Positions 43,565 to 58,047 of a stretch of DNA of 64,000 nucleotides are shown piece after piece. The DNA comes from Shewanella sediminis HAW-EB3 (lineage in GTDB: Bacteria > Pseudomonadota > Gammaproteobacteria > Enterobacterales > Shewanellaceae), in assembly GCF_000018025.1 (NCBI RefSeq), contig NC_009831.1:1-64000 (forward strand), read 5' to 3'. Position 1 is the stretch's first letter; each line of letters begins with the position of its first letter. The position numbers and the translations under genes were made by a program. The notes below the pieces were generated by a model. It saw nothing but the letters and a program-made list of their open reading frames with translations, ran no database searches and was not told where the DNA came from.

Positions 43565-44671
43565 ATGATTACTGAAAAACTGGTCGATTGGCTGGTTGTT
43601 AGTGCAGTATCCGGGTTAGGACCAGCCCGGATTCAACAATTGCTCAACTACATGGACGTAGAGGAACTTAGGCAGAGGTTGGAGCATGAGAAAGATGCTT
43701 TGCCTCTACCGGAGAGTCTGCTCAAGCGTGAGCTTGCCCCCGATTTTTCTCTTGTCGATTCGGCGTTAGACTGGCTACAAAGTTCGTCACATCACCATAT
43801 TGTCACCTTAGATGATCCCCATTATCCGAATTTGCTGAAACAGATTTCCGATCCTCCATCGATATTGTTTATTAAGGGGGAGCCCGACACGCTTCTTCTA
43901 CCGAGTATTGCCGTCGTTGGCAGCCGTGCAGCAACGAGTGCAGGCTTACAATCAGCTTACCAACTGGCGGGTGAGCTCGGATCCATTGGTTTTTCTGTAT
44001 CCAGTGGAATGGCGGCGGGAGTCGATGGCGCAGCACATCAGGCATGTATCGATAACAGTGCCAAAACCATTGCAGTATTGGGAACGGGGGTTGAAGTTAT
44101 TTACCCTCGTAGACATAAGAAACTATATGAGAAAATTCAATGCCATGGTGCAGTCATTAGTGAATTTTGGCCGGATGTAAAGCCTTATGCAGGAAATTTT
44201 CCGAAACGAAACAGGATTATCAGCGGTCTATCATTAGGTACGCTTGTTGTTGAGGCCTGTCGGAGAAGTGGATCATTAATCACCGCCAGATTGGCGTTGG
44301 AACAGGGAAGAGAGGTGTTTGCAGTTCCGGGGAATATTTTGGGTGGGCAGAGCCAGGGTTGCCATGATCTATTGCGAGATGGTGCAAAACTTGTCGAGAA
44401 TGCGGCCGATATAATAGAGGAAGTGTCAGTTTTATGTGATTTTCACCTTGAAGAACTGAAAAGTCGTCACCATATAGGGGGGGAGAACGCTTCAGATTTG
44501 CCATTTACCTCACTGTTAGCTAGTGTTGGTTATGAGACCACTCCAATTGATGTTGTGGTTGAGCATAGTGGAAAAGCCATAGAGTTAGTATTAGAGCAAA
44601 TGCTTGAACTTGAGCTACAAGGTTGGGTCGCTGTAGTACCCGGTGGTTACGTAAGACTAAGGAGGAGCTAG
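43565..44671 (+). CDS. dprA: DNA processing protein DprA (Smf)
   Basis: DprA binds incoming single-stranded DNA during transformation and loads RecA. The 368-residue protein has an N-terminal SAM-like region, a central Rossmann-like core with [24 protein letters not shown] and [12 protein letters not shown], and a C-terminal winged-helix domain. Its last codons run directly into smg, whose start is 2 bp after the stop. Confidence 0.95.
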   Translation: MITEKLVDWLVVSAVSGLGPARIQQLLNYMDVEELRQRLEHEKDALPLPESLLKRELAPDFSLVDSALDWLQSSSHHHIVTLDDPHYPNLLKQISDPPSILFIKGEPDTLLLPSIAVVGSRAATSAGLQSAYQLAGELGSIGFSVSSGMAAGVDGAAHQACIDNSAKTIAVLGTGVEVIYPRRHKKLYEKIQCHGAVISEFWPDVKPYAGNFPKRNRIISGLSLGTLVVEACRRSGSLITARLALEQGREVFAVPGNILGGQSQGCHDLLRDGAKLVENAADIIEEVSVLCDFHLEELKSRHHIGGENASDLPFTSLLASVGYETTPIDVVVEHSGKAIELVLEQMLELELQGWVAVVPGGYVRLRRS

Positions 44672-44673
44672 CC

Positions 44674-45147
44674 ATGTTTGATATCCTCATGTATCTATTT
44701 GAAAACTATGTTCACAGCGAAGTAGAATTCTTAGTGGATGAAGATGAGCTTACTCAGGAGCTCACCCGTGCTGGTTTTCATCAGTCCGAAATTATTAAAG
44801 CATTATCTTGGCTTGAAAACTTAGCCGAGCTGCAAGAGGGTGATACACCGTATCTTTGTGATCACGACCAACACTCTTTCCGAATTTATACTCAGAAAGA
44901 GATGGATAAGCTTGATGTCGAATGTCGTGGCTTTCTACTTTTTCTGGAGCAGATTAAAGTGCTCAGTGTAGAAACTCGTGAAATGGTAATCGATCGGGTC
45001 ATGGAGCTGGATGAGACAGCCCTGATTCTGGAAGATCTTAAATGGGTTGTTTTAATGGTGTTATTTAATGCACCGGGAAATGAGTCTGCTTATGAACAGA
45101 TGGAAGATCTGATCTTTGAGCAACCCGATGGACGATTACACTCTTAA
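44674..45147 (+). CDS. smg: Smg family protein (DUF494)
   Basis: A 157-residue acidic cytoplasmic protein, same length as E. coli Smg, starting [16 protein letters not shown]. The chosen ATG at 44674 has a strong ribosome binding site GGAGGAG. The function is not established. The pair dprA-smg is conserved across gammaproteobacteria. Confidence 0.94.
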   Translation: MFDILMYLFENYVHSEVEFLVDEDELTQELTRAGFHQSEIIKALSWLENLAELQEGDTPYLCDHDQHSFRIYTQKEMDKLDVECRGFLLFLEQIKVLSVETREMVIDRVMELDETALILEDLKWVVLMVLFNAPGNESAYEQMEDLIFEQPDGRLHS

Positions 45148-45163
45148 CTTCGCTTGAAATAAG

Positions 45164-45188
45164 AAGGAGGCATAACGCCTCCTTTTTT
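45164..45188 (+). terminator. Terminator after smg
   Basis: AAGGAGGC-ATAA-CGCCTCC followed by six T residues, 17 bp past the smg stop. Confidence 0.88.
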
Positions 45189-45366
45189 GTGTCTGGAACA
45201 CTTATGTCTATTTGCCATGGATGGAAACAAATTGACTTTGTACACGGACTTCTTGTCTATAAAAGTTATCCCCGAGCTCAGGGCCATAAATGTTCCCGAC
45301 ATTTATTGGCATTTCCTCCTTCCTTGGAGGTCAGATTGCGTTAGAGGGGGTTGTGTCTAAACCAGG
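45189..45366. repeat. Dispersed repeat modules between smg and the M9 gene
   Basis: This non-coding gap shares modules with 11221-11579: GTTATCCCCGAG with CAGGG, a block CCATAAATGTTCCCGACATT running into TTGGCATTTCC, and GCGTTAGAGGGGG. The module order is rearranged compared with the other copy. No gene is seen here. Confidence 0.6.
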
Positions 45367-47139
45367 CTAATAATGTCTGTGAGCATCATCTTTTACCAAG
45401 TGAGCGGGTCGCAGGTAATCCCGGTAGCTATATCTATTTTGCTTATTGAGTCTGGGCTTAGCTTTCTCTTCGCTATCATCAAACTGTTCCACCTGTACAT
45501 TTAGCCAATCTGAAAATTGCGCCTGATGGTCAGTGAGCTCAGCCATCAACTCAGCGTAACCTTCAAAGTAATCCGTTTTTAAATAATGACTCAGTTGAAC
45601 GAAATCTGAATGGTGGTTTTCAACCAGAAAGCGCACTGCCATATAACTCCACTTATATGTTCTGTCTTGCCCGTCTTTATACTCAGTGGCAAAGATCTCT
45701 TCAAGGCTGGGGGCCTTATCGATATCTTTCTTGATCACTTTTAACGTATTTGGATTGTCGTTGCCCTTGGATATGTATTCGGCCAAGCCTTCCGACCACC
45801 ACACCATCTTCTCCGGGAAATGCCCGAAGCCACCATATTTGACGAAATGACCGTCGAGGTAATGTACGTATTCGTGGTTTAGATTCCAGATAGCAAATTC
45901 TGGCTCGATCCAGAACTGTCGGTAGGCGAAGAATGTTGCCTGGTTACCAGGCTTTGACGGAGTACCCTCGATATACATGCCACCATTATCAGTATCTATG
46001 TCGAAAAGTAGTTGTCCGTATGCGTTGTACTGGCTCCAATTTTTAAACGCCACAACACGCAGTGCATTGTTGAAGTCATTGGCGGTAGGCTGATATCGGG
46101 TTTCCAGAACTTGATGAAAGTTGGCCTCTTGCGAGGTGAGTTTAGTGCAGCTTGTCGCAAGCTCTTGCTCATTTAAGTCTTGTGCGAGAATAAATAAACT
46201 GTCAGAGCAGGAATGATTGATAGGCAGAACATCTTCTAACTCTGGTATGCGGCAGAGCTCACTGTTGTTTTCGCATGCCTCTTTACCCGCAAAAGCATTG
46301 ACATGATAGCCCAAGGTATAGGTATCTTTGGCTTTGTCACCGCGTAGCTTAATGTCTTGCTTGGCTATATCGGCAACCGCATCGTCTATCTTCTGCTCTG
46401 AAGGGGTAGGCTCATCATTCTCACTCGCCGGTAGTGCTAAACGGTACAGCCCTAAAGCCCAATAAGCATTTGCCTTAGGCCAGTCATTATCGGATCTTAT
46501 GCTTGTCGTTGATGCTGCAAACTCCAGTAGCGGACGCGCCAAATCCTGTTCTACCAATAATTTGTTAAGATCCCCATCCGCTTCTTTTCTGGCTGTATTA
46601 AATAACAGACCATAGGCTCTGAGCGTCTCCCAAAGTGCGTAGTCATTATCCGTATTGGAAGCGCTCTGCCCTAGTGAGGATAACTGTGAGTCAAGTTGAG
46701 GTAAGAGGGTGGCAAGTTGTGTTGCACGTTCACTGTTAGCGTAGTAACGATACAGGGTAACAGCATATTGTTCCTGTAGCCGAGAGGAGTGACTCAACAA
46801 CTCATTATTAGCGAGTTGTTTAAGCCCGAAGGTGAGTGATTCGTAGCTTGTGTCATCAAGCTCATCGATGGGCCCAAAATAGCTAAACGCGCGTAGATAA
46901 TAAAGAAGGTTATCGGCTTGTTGCTGATCGCTTGTTGTCGCTAAGGCAAGACTTATCTGTTCAAATGCATTTTTGTTTAACTGCGGGTTGCTGGCATCAA
47001 AAAATGAATCTTTATTCGCCAGATTAATCTGGCTGATGAGTGTCTGGTCTACTATTAAGTTAGGAGAGCTGCTACACCCATTTAATGTCATGAGTGTGGG
47101 AGAGATAAGCGTGATGGCAATAAGAGAACGGCGAAACAT
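45367..47139 (-). CDS. M9-like zinc metallopeptidase lipoprotein
   Basis: A 590-residue exported lipoprotein with a lipobox LNGC, giving acylated Cys22. The N-terminal 350 residues are helical and resemble the activator part of M9 collagenases. The catalytic domain has HEYVH at 422-426 and a third zinc ligand Glu450 in WWSEGLAEY, the gluzincin pattern of collagenase family M9. It is probably anchored to the outer membrane and degrades protein or peptides. It interrupts the smg-yrdD neighbourhood that is continuous in E. coli, so it was probably inserted in this lineage. Confidence 0.85.
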   Translation of the reverse strand: MFRRSLIAITLISPTLMTLNGCSSSPNLIVDQTLISQINLANKDSFFDASNPQLNKNAFEQISLALATTSDQQQADNLLYYLRAFSYFGPIDELDDTSYESLTFGLKQLANNELLSHSSRLQEQYAVTLYRYYANSERATQLATLLPQLDSQLSSLGQSASNTDNDYALWETLRAYGLLFNTARKEADGDLNKLLVEQDLARPLLEFAASTTSIRSDNDWPKANAYWALGLYRLALPASENDEPTPSEQKIDDAVADIAKQDIKLRGDKAKDTYTLGYHVNAFAGKEACENNSELCRIPELEDVLPINHSCSDSLFILAQDLNEQELATSCTKLTSQEANFHQVLETRYQPTANDFNNALRVVAFKNWSQYNAYGQLLFDIDTDNGGMYIEGTPSKPGNQATFFAYRQFWIEPEFAIWNLNHEYVHYLDGHFVKYGGFGHFPEKMVWWSEGLAEYISKGNDNPNTLKVIKKDIDKAPSLEEIFATEYKDGQDRTYKWSYMAVRFLVENHHSDFVQLSHYLKTDYFEGYAELMAELTDHQAQFSDWLNVQVEQFDDSEEKAKPRLNKQNRYSYRDYLRPAHLVKDDAHRHY

Positions 47140-47274
47140 GATAACTCCTTACGTTTTTGCATACAATATACTTGCGTTATTGTCATATAGCCAAGGTTAA
47201 TTAGTCGCAATTGCCATTTCCCTGCATTGTCATAGCTTGATAAAATATGAACACCTTCTGTAAGTGAGATAACC

Positions 47275-47838
47275 ATGTCTAAGATCGATCAACAGCTATT
47301 TAGTTCCCATGAGCATGCACTCGAGAAAGAGTTTGAGCTTTGTCCAAAATGTGGCTGTGAACTATCGATAAAAAATAGTAAACATGGTGGTTTCATCGGC
47401 TGTAATAACTATCCGACCTGTGATTATACCCGGCCACTGGTACAACACGAGTCGATAGAAACCCAGGTGATTGAGGGATCTCAATGTCCTGAGTGTGGAC
47501 ACGAGTTAGCTGTAAAGTCTGGACGATTTGGCATTTTCATCGGTTGTACTCAATATCCTGAGTGTAAACATATCGAGAAACAAGACCAAGAGGTGGGAGG
47601 GGAAGAGATACCTTGCCCCATCTGTACTAAAGGCCATATTGAGCATAGAACCAATCGTTTCGGCAAAAGCTTCTATGCATGTAGTGGCTACCCTAAGTGT
47701 AAGTTTCTGGTTAATTACCCTCCAGTGCATGAAACCTGTCCCGACTGTGGTTTTGGTATTTTGGTTGAACGTAAGGGAGCGGCTGGGGCACGTTTAGAAT
47801 GCCCGAAAAAGCAATGTAAGTATAAGCGCGCCCTATAG
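47275..47838 (+). CDS. yrdD: YrdD-like zinc finger protein (topoisomerase I C-terminal type)
   Basis: A 187-residue protein built of repeated C4 zinc ribbons as in the tail of topoisomerase I: CPKCGCELSIK...GGFIGCNNYPTC, CPECGHELAVK...GIFIGCTQYPEC, CPICTKGHIE...FYACSGYPKC and a last CPDCGFG unit. It has no topoisomerase catalytic core. It likely binds single-stranded DNA or RNA. The order yrdD-tsaC-(hemF)-aroE-DUF1488-yrdA matches the E. coli rrnD neighbourhood. Confidence 0.92.
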   Translation: MSKIDQQLFSSHEHALEKEFELCPKCGCELSIKNSKHGGFIGCNNYPTCDYTRPLVQHESIETQVIEGSQCPECGHELAVKSGRFGIFIGCTQYPECKHIEKQDQEVGGEEIPCPICTKGHIEHRTNRFGKSFYACSGYPKCKFLVNYPPVHETCPDCGFGILVERKGAAGARLECPKKQCKYKRAL

Positions 47839-47938
47839 GGCGTGATTGTTAGTATTAGGGAACTCTGTATAATTCCATTTATCGAATTAGTGGTGTTTAA
47901 ACCACTTGGTTAAGAAAGTTTTTCATTAAGGTTTTGTT

Positions 47939-48496
47939 ATGCTGGAACAGGCTCCGGACGAGGTTCAGGAGATTATCGAACAGGGCGGTGTCGTTGCATA
48001 TCCGACTGAAGCCGTCTATGGGCTAGGCTGTGATCCTGATAATGATGAAGCAATAACCAGATTGCTTGCATTAAAAAAGCGCCCCTGGCAGAAAGGACTT
48101 ATCTTGGTTGCCAGTGATTATCAACAACTACTCCCCTATATTGATGAATCAAGGCTAACCAATGAGCAGTTAAACAAGGTCTTTGTTAAGTGGCCTGGAC
48201 CATTTACCTTTATCATGCCGATTAAGCCCGGGCTCTCAAATTTGTTATGTGGCAGTTTTAACTCTCTTGCGGTTAGAGTGTCTTCCCACCCAACGATTCA
48301 AGCCATCTGTCAGAGGCTTGGTAAGCCGTTGGTTTCGACTAGCGCCAATCATGCCGGCGAACCACCTGCGATGAGCTGTGAAGAGATCATTGCCAAATTT
48401 GATGGTGAGATCGATGCACTGATATCCGGCTCTCTTGGAGCTGAGCGAAAACCTTCAACAATCGTCGATGCGATCAGTGGCAAAGTGTTACGTTAG
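47939..48496 (+). CDS. tsaC: Threonylcarbamoyl-AMP synthase TsaC
   Basis: TsaC makes threonylcarbamoyl-AMP from threonine, bicarbonate and ATP, the first step of t6A37 tRNA modification. The 185-residue protein has the Sua5/YrdC fold with [37 protein letters not shown] and [11 protein letters not shown]. Length matches the short TsaC type. Confidence 0.96.
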   Translation: MLEQAPDEVQEIIEQGGVVAYPTEAVYGLGCDPDNDEAITRLLALKKRPWQKGLILVASDYQQLLPYIDESRLTNEQLNKVFVKWPGPFTFIMPIKPGLSNLLCGSFNSLAVRVSSHPTIQAICQRLGKPLVSTSANHAGEPPAMSCEEIIAKFDGEIDALISGSLGAERKPSTIVDAISGKVLR

Positions 48497-48518
48497 ACAA
48501 TAGATAGGTAAATAATAA

Positions 48519-49451
<933 letters not shown>

Positions 49452-49686
49452 TTGATTAATCAGCATAACCAATTAGCTTATTGATATGGTTATTGGTTGT
49501 GCAAGTTGTCGGCAAAGGTACTTATGGACTCTATTATTGCGGCTCGATGCTCCATCTCTTTAATCTCAATATCAAGCTTGGCAATCAAAAAATGCCAATA
49601 ATATGAAGAGTAATCAATTGCACCTGAGCATAGTCTGAGTAGACTAGTGAAACACTTGCAAAGCCCACCCATTTTTGAGACGAGTC
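49452..49686. other. hemF-aroE gap, no clear gene
   Basis: A short leftward frame (49490-49672, 60 codons) with a plausible helical end EIKEMEHRAAIIESISTFAD is present but has no recognisable start signal or family. I do not call it a gene. Confidence 0.4.
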
Positions 49687-50502
49687 ATGACTGATAAATA
49701 TGCCGTTTTTGGCAACCCTATTGCCCACAGTAAATCTCCGCTGATCCATGGTCTATTTGCGAAAGAAACGGCACAAGTTCTGGAGTATGAAGCAATACTT
49801 GCCCCGGTCGATGAGTTTGCTTCCTGCTTAGATGAGTTTTGGAAAGGAGAGGGGAAGGGGGCTAACGTCACGGTGCCTTTTAAAGAGCAGGCGTTTAACT
49901 TGTGTGACGAGCTAAGTGAAGAGGCTAAGTTAGCTGGTGCGGTGAATACCTTAACTGTGCAAGCTAACGGCGTGATCCGGGGTGATAATACCGATGGTTT
50001 AGGGCTGGTTGCAGATCTGAAAAGACACATGGGTGAGCTTAATGGTTTGTCTGTTTTACTTGTGGGAGCTGGTGGCGCGGCCAGAGGAAGTATCTTACCG
50101 TTACTACAATCGGGTATCAGCAAGCTGACAATCGTTAACCGGACTCAAGGCAAAGCAGAGCGACTGGTTGATATCTTTTCTGAATATGGTGAGGTCTGTG
50201 CTTTACCTATGGAACATGAAGATAAAAGTTATGACATCATTATTAACTCAACTTCTTCCAGTTTGACTGGAGAGGTTCCTAACTTGTCGACTCAAGTTAT
50301 AGATACGAGTACGGTTTGCTACGATATGATGTATGGAAAAGAGCCTACATCTTTTAATGTATGGGCAAAAGAGCAAGGCGCAAAACTGACTTTAGATGGT
50401 TTAGGTATGTTAGTTGGTCAAGCTGCCCAAAGTTTTGCTATTTGGCGCAAGGTTAAACCGAGTGTAGAACCTGTATTAGCAGAACTTAGAACACTGCTTT
50501 AA
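49687..50502 (+). CDS. aroE: Shikimate dehydrogenase
   Basis: AroE reduces 3-dehydroshikimate to shikimate with NADPH in aromatic amino acid synthesis. I choose the ATG at 49687 ([11 protein letters not shown]), giving 271 residues. Motifs are [20 protein letters not shown] with the catalytic Lys, GDNTDGLGL and the NADP loop GAGGAARG. It is followed closely by the DUF1488 gene. Confidence 0.96.
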   Translation: MTDKYAVFGNPIAHSKSPLIHGLFAKETAQVLEYEAILAPVDEFASCLDEFWKGEGKGANVTVPFKEQAFNLCDELSEEAKLAGAVNTLTVQANGVIRGDNTDGLGLVADLKRHMGELNGLSVLLVGAGGAARGSILPLLQSGISKLTIVNRTQGKAERLVDIFSEYGEVCALPMEHEDKSYDIIINSTSSSLTGEVPNLSTQVIDTSTVCYDMMYGKEPTSFNVWAKEQGAKLTLDGLGMLVGQAAQSFAIWRKVKPSVEPVLAELRTLL

Positions 50503-50516
50503 AAAGCAGAGGTAAT

Positions 50517-50795
50517 ATGAATCAGAATATTTTGTTTCCCGATCTGCAAGATTGGGATGAGAAAACGCAATCAGTGGTATTTCCGGCTCAGGTACAAGGT
50601 GCGAATATTGAATGTCGTATAGGGTTGTCTAAGCTATCCGAAATGGCATTAACGCTCTTAAAAAGTACCGACAGCGATATCAAAGAGAAAGCATTAAACT
50701 TGTTTGAAGAATATAGGTTCGATATTGAAGAGGAGGTTGAAACACTCATCGAATTGGAGTCATTCGATGAGCAGGGTCGGCTTGTAGTAAAGTAA
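50517..50795 (+). CDS. DUF1488 family protein (YrdB-like)
   Basis: A 92-residue acidic protein beginning MNQNILFPDLQDWDEKTQSVVFPAQVQG, which matches the DUF1488 family next to aroE in E. coli (yrdB). The function is unknown. It starts 14 bp after aroE and converges on yrdA. Confidence 0.88.
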   Translation: MNQNILFPDLQDWDEKTQSVVFPAQVQGANIECRIGLSKLSEMALTLLKSTDSDIKEKALNLFEEYRFDIEEEVETLIELESFDEQGRLVVK

Positions 50796-50828
50796 GAACC
50801 TATAAATAAGCTCCACAAAGCTTGGTGA

Positions 50829-51383
50829 CTAGGCTTCTTCCAGATACTCATTTTTCAGTTTGACGTAGTTATCTGCAGACTGAGGCAAGAAGGCTAACTC
50901 AGCTTGGGTTAATTCTCGAACCTGTTTCGCTGGGCTACCTACATATAAGTGGCCACTCTTTAATACCTTACCGGGAGGAACTAAAGAGCCCGCGCCCAAA
51001 ATTACATCATCTTCCAGTATCGCACCATCAAGAATGATTGCGCCCATGCCAACTAATATGCGGTTACCGACAGTGCAACCATGCAACATAGCTTTATGGC
51101 CGATAGTAACATCATCGCCAATCAGTAAAGGATTGCCATCAGGTTTGGCATTGGACTTACGGGTAACATGTAAAACTGTTCCATCTTGAACGTTAGATCG
51201 TTTTCCAATTCTAATATGGTTAACATCACCGCGAGCGGCTACCAAAGGCCAGATGCTTGCATCTTCATCAAGGAATATGTCTCCAACCAGTACGCAAGCT
51301 TCATCTACATACACATTATTCTTAAGTTCAGGAGTCATTCCTTTATAAGAGCGTAATGATTGAGTGTTTTTCAAGATGGTCAT
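50829..51383 (-). CDS. yrdA: Gamma-carbonic anhydrase family protein YrdA
   Basis: A 184-residue left-handed beta-helix protein with hexapeptide repeats from about residue 20 to 150. The metal-site region is recognisable: RGDVNHIRIGKRSNVQDGTV, followed by LHVTRKS and IGHKAMLHGCTVG with the usual His residues. Catalysis by the YrdA group is uncertain. It lies just upstream of, and divergent from, the rRNA operon, as in E. coli rrnD. Confidence 0.93.
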   Translation of the reverse strand: MTILKNTQSLRSYKGMTPELKNNVYVDEACVLVGDIFLDEDASIWPLVAARGDVNHIRIGKRSNVQDGTVLHVTRKSNAKPDGNPLLIGDDVTIGHKAMLHGCTVGNRILVGMGAIILDGAILEDDVILGAGSLVPPGKVLKSGHLYVGSPAKQVRELTQAELAFLPQSADNYVKLKNEYLEEA

Positions 51384-51496
51384 CAGTAAAAGTCCTTAAA
51401 ATAGCGGTTTTCCGCATTATAAAGCCTAAAAAGTAGCTAGTCAGGGGGTTTTATCGACAAACGGTAAGAAAACAACACTTTTCATAATAAAAGCGC

Positions 51497-51524
51497 TTGC
51501 GCTGTTTCTGGATCTCCCTATAAT
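51497..51524 (+). promoter_or_regulatory. rRNA operon promoter P1
   Basis: TTGCGC (-35) and TATAAT (-10, 51519-51524) are 16 bp apart, followed by a GC-rich discriminator GCGCATCC. It lies about 440 bp upstream of 16S, with AT-rich sequence before it that could act as an UP element. Confidence 0.7.
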
Positions 51525-51665
51525 GCGCATCCACTGACACGGCAAAGCAGTCTTTCAAAGCGTTAAGCAGAGTGAGGCAGAAACGAGTCAGGGCAACAAG
51601 TTCGCTAAGTTTTACAATAGTTTTTAACTCGTTTTAAATGATTAAAAATCTTTTTAAAAAAGCAC

Positions 51666-51693
51666 TTGACGCCAACCAAGGGAAGTGTAAAAT
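51666..51693 (+). promoter_or_regulatory. rRNA operon promoter P2
   Basis: TTGACG (-35) and TAAAAT (-10, 51688-51693) are 16 bp apart, followed by ACGCCTCC, a GC-rich discriminator typical of stringent promoters. A long A/T-rich tract precedes the -35 (51600-51660). Confidence 0.75.
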
Positions 51694-51752
51694 ACGCCTC
51701 CTCAAGCCAACGACCTAGCGTCTAACGGCGATATCTGAAAGATTGATATCAT

Positions 51753-51764
51753 TGCTCTTTAACA
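51753..51764 (+). promoter_or_regulatory. boxA antitermination site in the rRNA leader
   Basis: TGCTCTTTAACA is the consensus boxA bound by NusB-S10, about 200 bp before 16S. Confidence 0.85.
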
Positions 51765-51960
51765 AATTGAAACAAGAAATCTGTGTGGACACTCACAGGT
51801 GTTGAGTTATTCGAAATTGCCTCTTTGAGGCAATCAAAAATTTTACTCAATGTAAGATGAGTGTTCATAGCAATATGTACAAACGTTTTTAAGATTCTTC
51901 CGAGTCTTTTAAGCGAAATCAGAATTCATTGAGCCGGTTCTTAGGAACCAACAAAACTTT

Positions 51961-53502
<1,542 letters not shown>

Positions 53503-53840
53503 CCTATACGACTAACTTAATGTTTGTTGAGTGTTCACACAGATAACTTGTTCTTGTTAGAGCGAGTGGCATACCTAGACGGTAATGCTTGTTCTTTAAA
53601 AATTTGGAAAGCTGATAGTGTTAATGTGAAAGGGACTATTGTGGAAGATATCTCGTAAGGGATAACAACTGCTTTAGTTAATAGCATTAATGCGAAAATA
53701 AATAATTGAGTTCTCAAACACTTAAAATCAAGTGCCCGAACGATTTACCTTAATTGGTAATGAGTTCATGAGTATTCTTTTGGCGAAAGTAAACACCATT
53801 AGTTGCAATGCAACACAGATGAAACTCATTTGGGTTGTAT
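53503..53840 (+). other. 16S-23S spacer without tRNA
   Basis: The 338-bp spacer has no tRNA: neither tRNA-Ile, tRNA-Ala nor tRNA-Glu signatures are present. A boxA-like TGTTCTTTAAAA lies at 53590-53601. The last bases before 23S (GGGTTGTATGGTTAAG, 53832-53847) pair with CTTAACCATACAACCC at 56728-56743, forming the RNase III processing stem of pre-23S. Confidence 0.85.
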
Positions 53841-56736
<2,896 letters not shown>

Positions 56737-56872
56737 ACAACCCATATGGGTTTTGTATAAAGCTAGTGTGATTACTTCAAAAGAATACAGTACTTGATTT
56801 TAGTGTGACTTAATTATTTAAGAGCTATTTAGAAGATTCTAGATAGACAGCTTTCTAAATTTTACCAAATTA

Positions 56873-56990
56873 GTCTGGAAACCATAGCATTGTGGCCCCA
56901 CCTGATCCCATCCCGAACTCAGAAGTGAAACGCAATCGCGCCGATGGTAGTGTGGGGTCTCCCCATGTGAGAGTAGGTCATTTCCAGGCG
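56873..56990 (+). rRNA. rrf: 5S ribosomal RNA
   Basis: About 118 bp with terminal pairing GTCTGGAA/TTCCAGGC and the core CCCGAACTCAGAAGTGAAAC, followed by GGTAGTGTGGGGTCTCCCC. It follows 23S by about 135 bp and is followed by a strong terminator. Confidence 0.95.
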
Positions 56991-57003
56991 CCTAATAACG
57001 ATA

Positions 57004-57034
57004 AAGCCCGTTGCTAACGCAACGGGCTTTTTTC
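57004..57034 (+). terminator. rRNA operon terminator
   Basis: AAGCCCGTTGC-TAAC-GCAACGGGCTT followed by a T run, right after 5S. Confidence 0.93.
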
Positions 57035-57038
57035 GTTT

Positions 57039-57120
57039 TAGTCTGGAAAGATGACCACTCGAACATGGGGACATAGATAGTGCATGCGAAGCATGCCACA
57101 TATCCATGTGATAGTAGGGT
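57039..57120 (+). pseudogene. Possible decayed 5S rRNA-like remnant
   Basis: TTTAGTCTGGAAA here repeats the start of the true 5S gene (TTAGTCTGGAAA), and further on CCATGTGATAGTAGGGT resembles the 5S 3' part CCATGTGAGAGTAGGT. The middle (about 57053-57100) does not match well. It may be the leftover of a second 5S copy. The rest of the gap up to 57267 has no gene I can support. Confidence 0.4.
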
Positions 57121-57267
57121 GAAGCCCCTGCGCTTATCAAACGAAGTTTGATGCTGGAGCTGAACGCGGAGAGCTTTGCTCGAAGCTGGGCATTGAAGGC
57201 GCCTTTGCTCTTTGTCGCTAGTTTTGCTCTCGATAATTGCACCCTCGGCTCTGTCATCTTCGATTGT

Positions 57268-57917
57268 GTAGGACCGGCTTTAGCCGAGAATCGCTCATTT
57301 CGTCATTTAAGCTTCGCGGCTATAGCGCTCCTACGTGGGGGCTGTGCATTGTTCGATTGTGTAGGACCAGCTTTAGCCGGGAATGGCTCATTGCGTTATA
57401 CAAGCTTCGCGGCTAAAGCGCGCTCCTACGTGGGGAATGGGTGTCATTGGATTGTGTAGGACCGGCTTTAGCCGGGAATGGGTCATTTCGTCATATAAGC
57501 TTCGCGGCTAAAGCGCGCTCCTACGTGGGGAATGTGCATTGTTCTATTGTGTAGGACCGGCTTTAGCCGGGAATGGCTCATTTCGTCATATAAGCTTCGC
57601 GGCTAAAGCGCGCTCCTACGTGGGGGCTGTGCATTGTTCGATTGTGTAGGACCGGCTTTAGCCGGGAATAGCTCATTTCGTTATACAAGCTTCGCGGCTG
57701 AAGCGCGCTCCTACGTGGGGAATGGGCATTGTTCGATTGTGTAGGACCGGCTTTAGCCGGGAATGGCTCATTTCGTCATATAAGCTTCGCGGCTAAAGCG
57801 CGCTCCTACGTGGGGAATGGGCATTGTTCGATTGTATAGGACCGGCTTTAGCCGGGAATAGCTCATTTCGTTATACAAGCTTCGCGGCTGAAGCACGCTC
57901 CTACGGGGGGAATGGGT
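57268..57917. repeat. Seven-unit tandem array of REP-like palindromes (95-bp period)
   Basis: Seven units begin GTAGGACCGGCTTTAGCC (or a close variant) at 57268, 57361, 57456, 57551, 57646, 57741 and 57836. The period is 95 bp in all but the first. Each unit holds two REP-like halves in opposite orientation: GTAGGACCGGCTTTAGCCGG, and then GCTTCGCGGCTAAAGCGCGC with TCCTAC. This is a BIME-like structure. Units 5 and 7 share variants (AATAGCTC, TTATACAAGC, GCTGAAGC); units 4 and 6 share others. This suggests that a two-unit block was duplicated. No reading frame is maintained. Confidence 0.92.
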
Positions 57918-58047
57918 ATTGTTTATTGGCTAGAACCTTCAATACCCATAAAATCGTTCAATTACTCTCATGTTTACATTTACCTATAATTTTAATCTCT
58001 CAGGCTTTTGCCTATACACTGAATAACCGTTAGCATAAGCTTTACGC

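Noticed and set aside
49490..49672. Small leftward gene between hemF and aroE
   Set aside because: There is no ribosome binding site, no recognised family, and the Cys-rich front is not convincing; only its last 25 residues look protein-like.
57268..57917. CRISPR array
   Set aside because: The repeat is palindromic and fills nearly the whole 95-bp unit; the spacing parts are also repeated, not unique spacers, and no cas genes are near.
57148..58033. Open frames through the tandem repeat (for example 57148-57459)
   Set aside because: They arise from the repeated unit; 95 is not a multiple of three, so no frame runs through the array, and there is no ribosome binding site or family.
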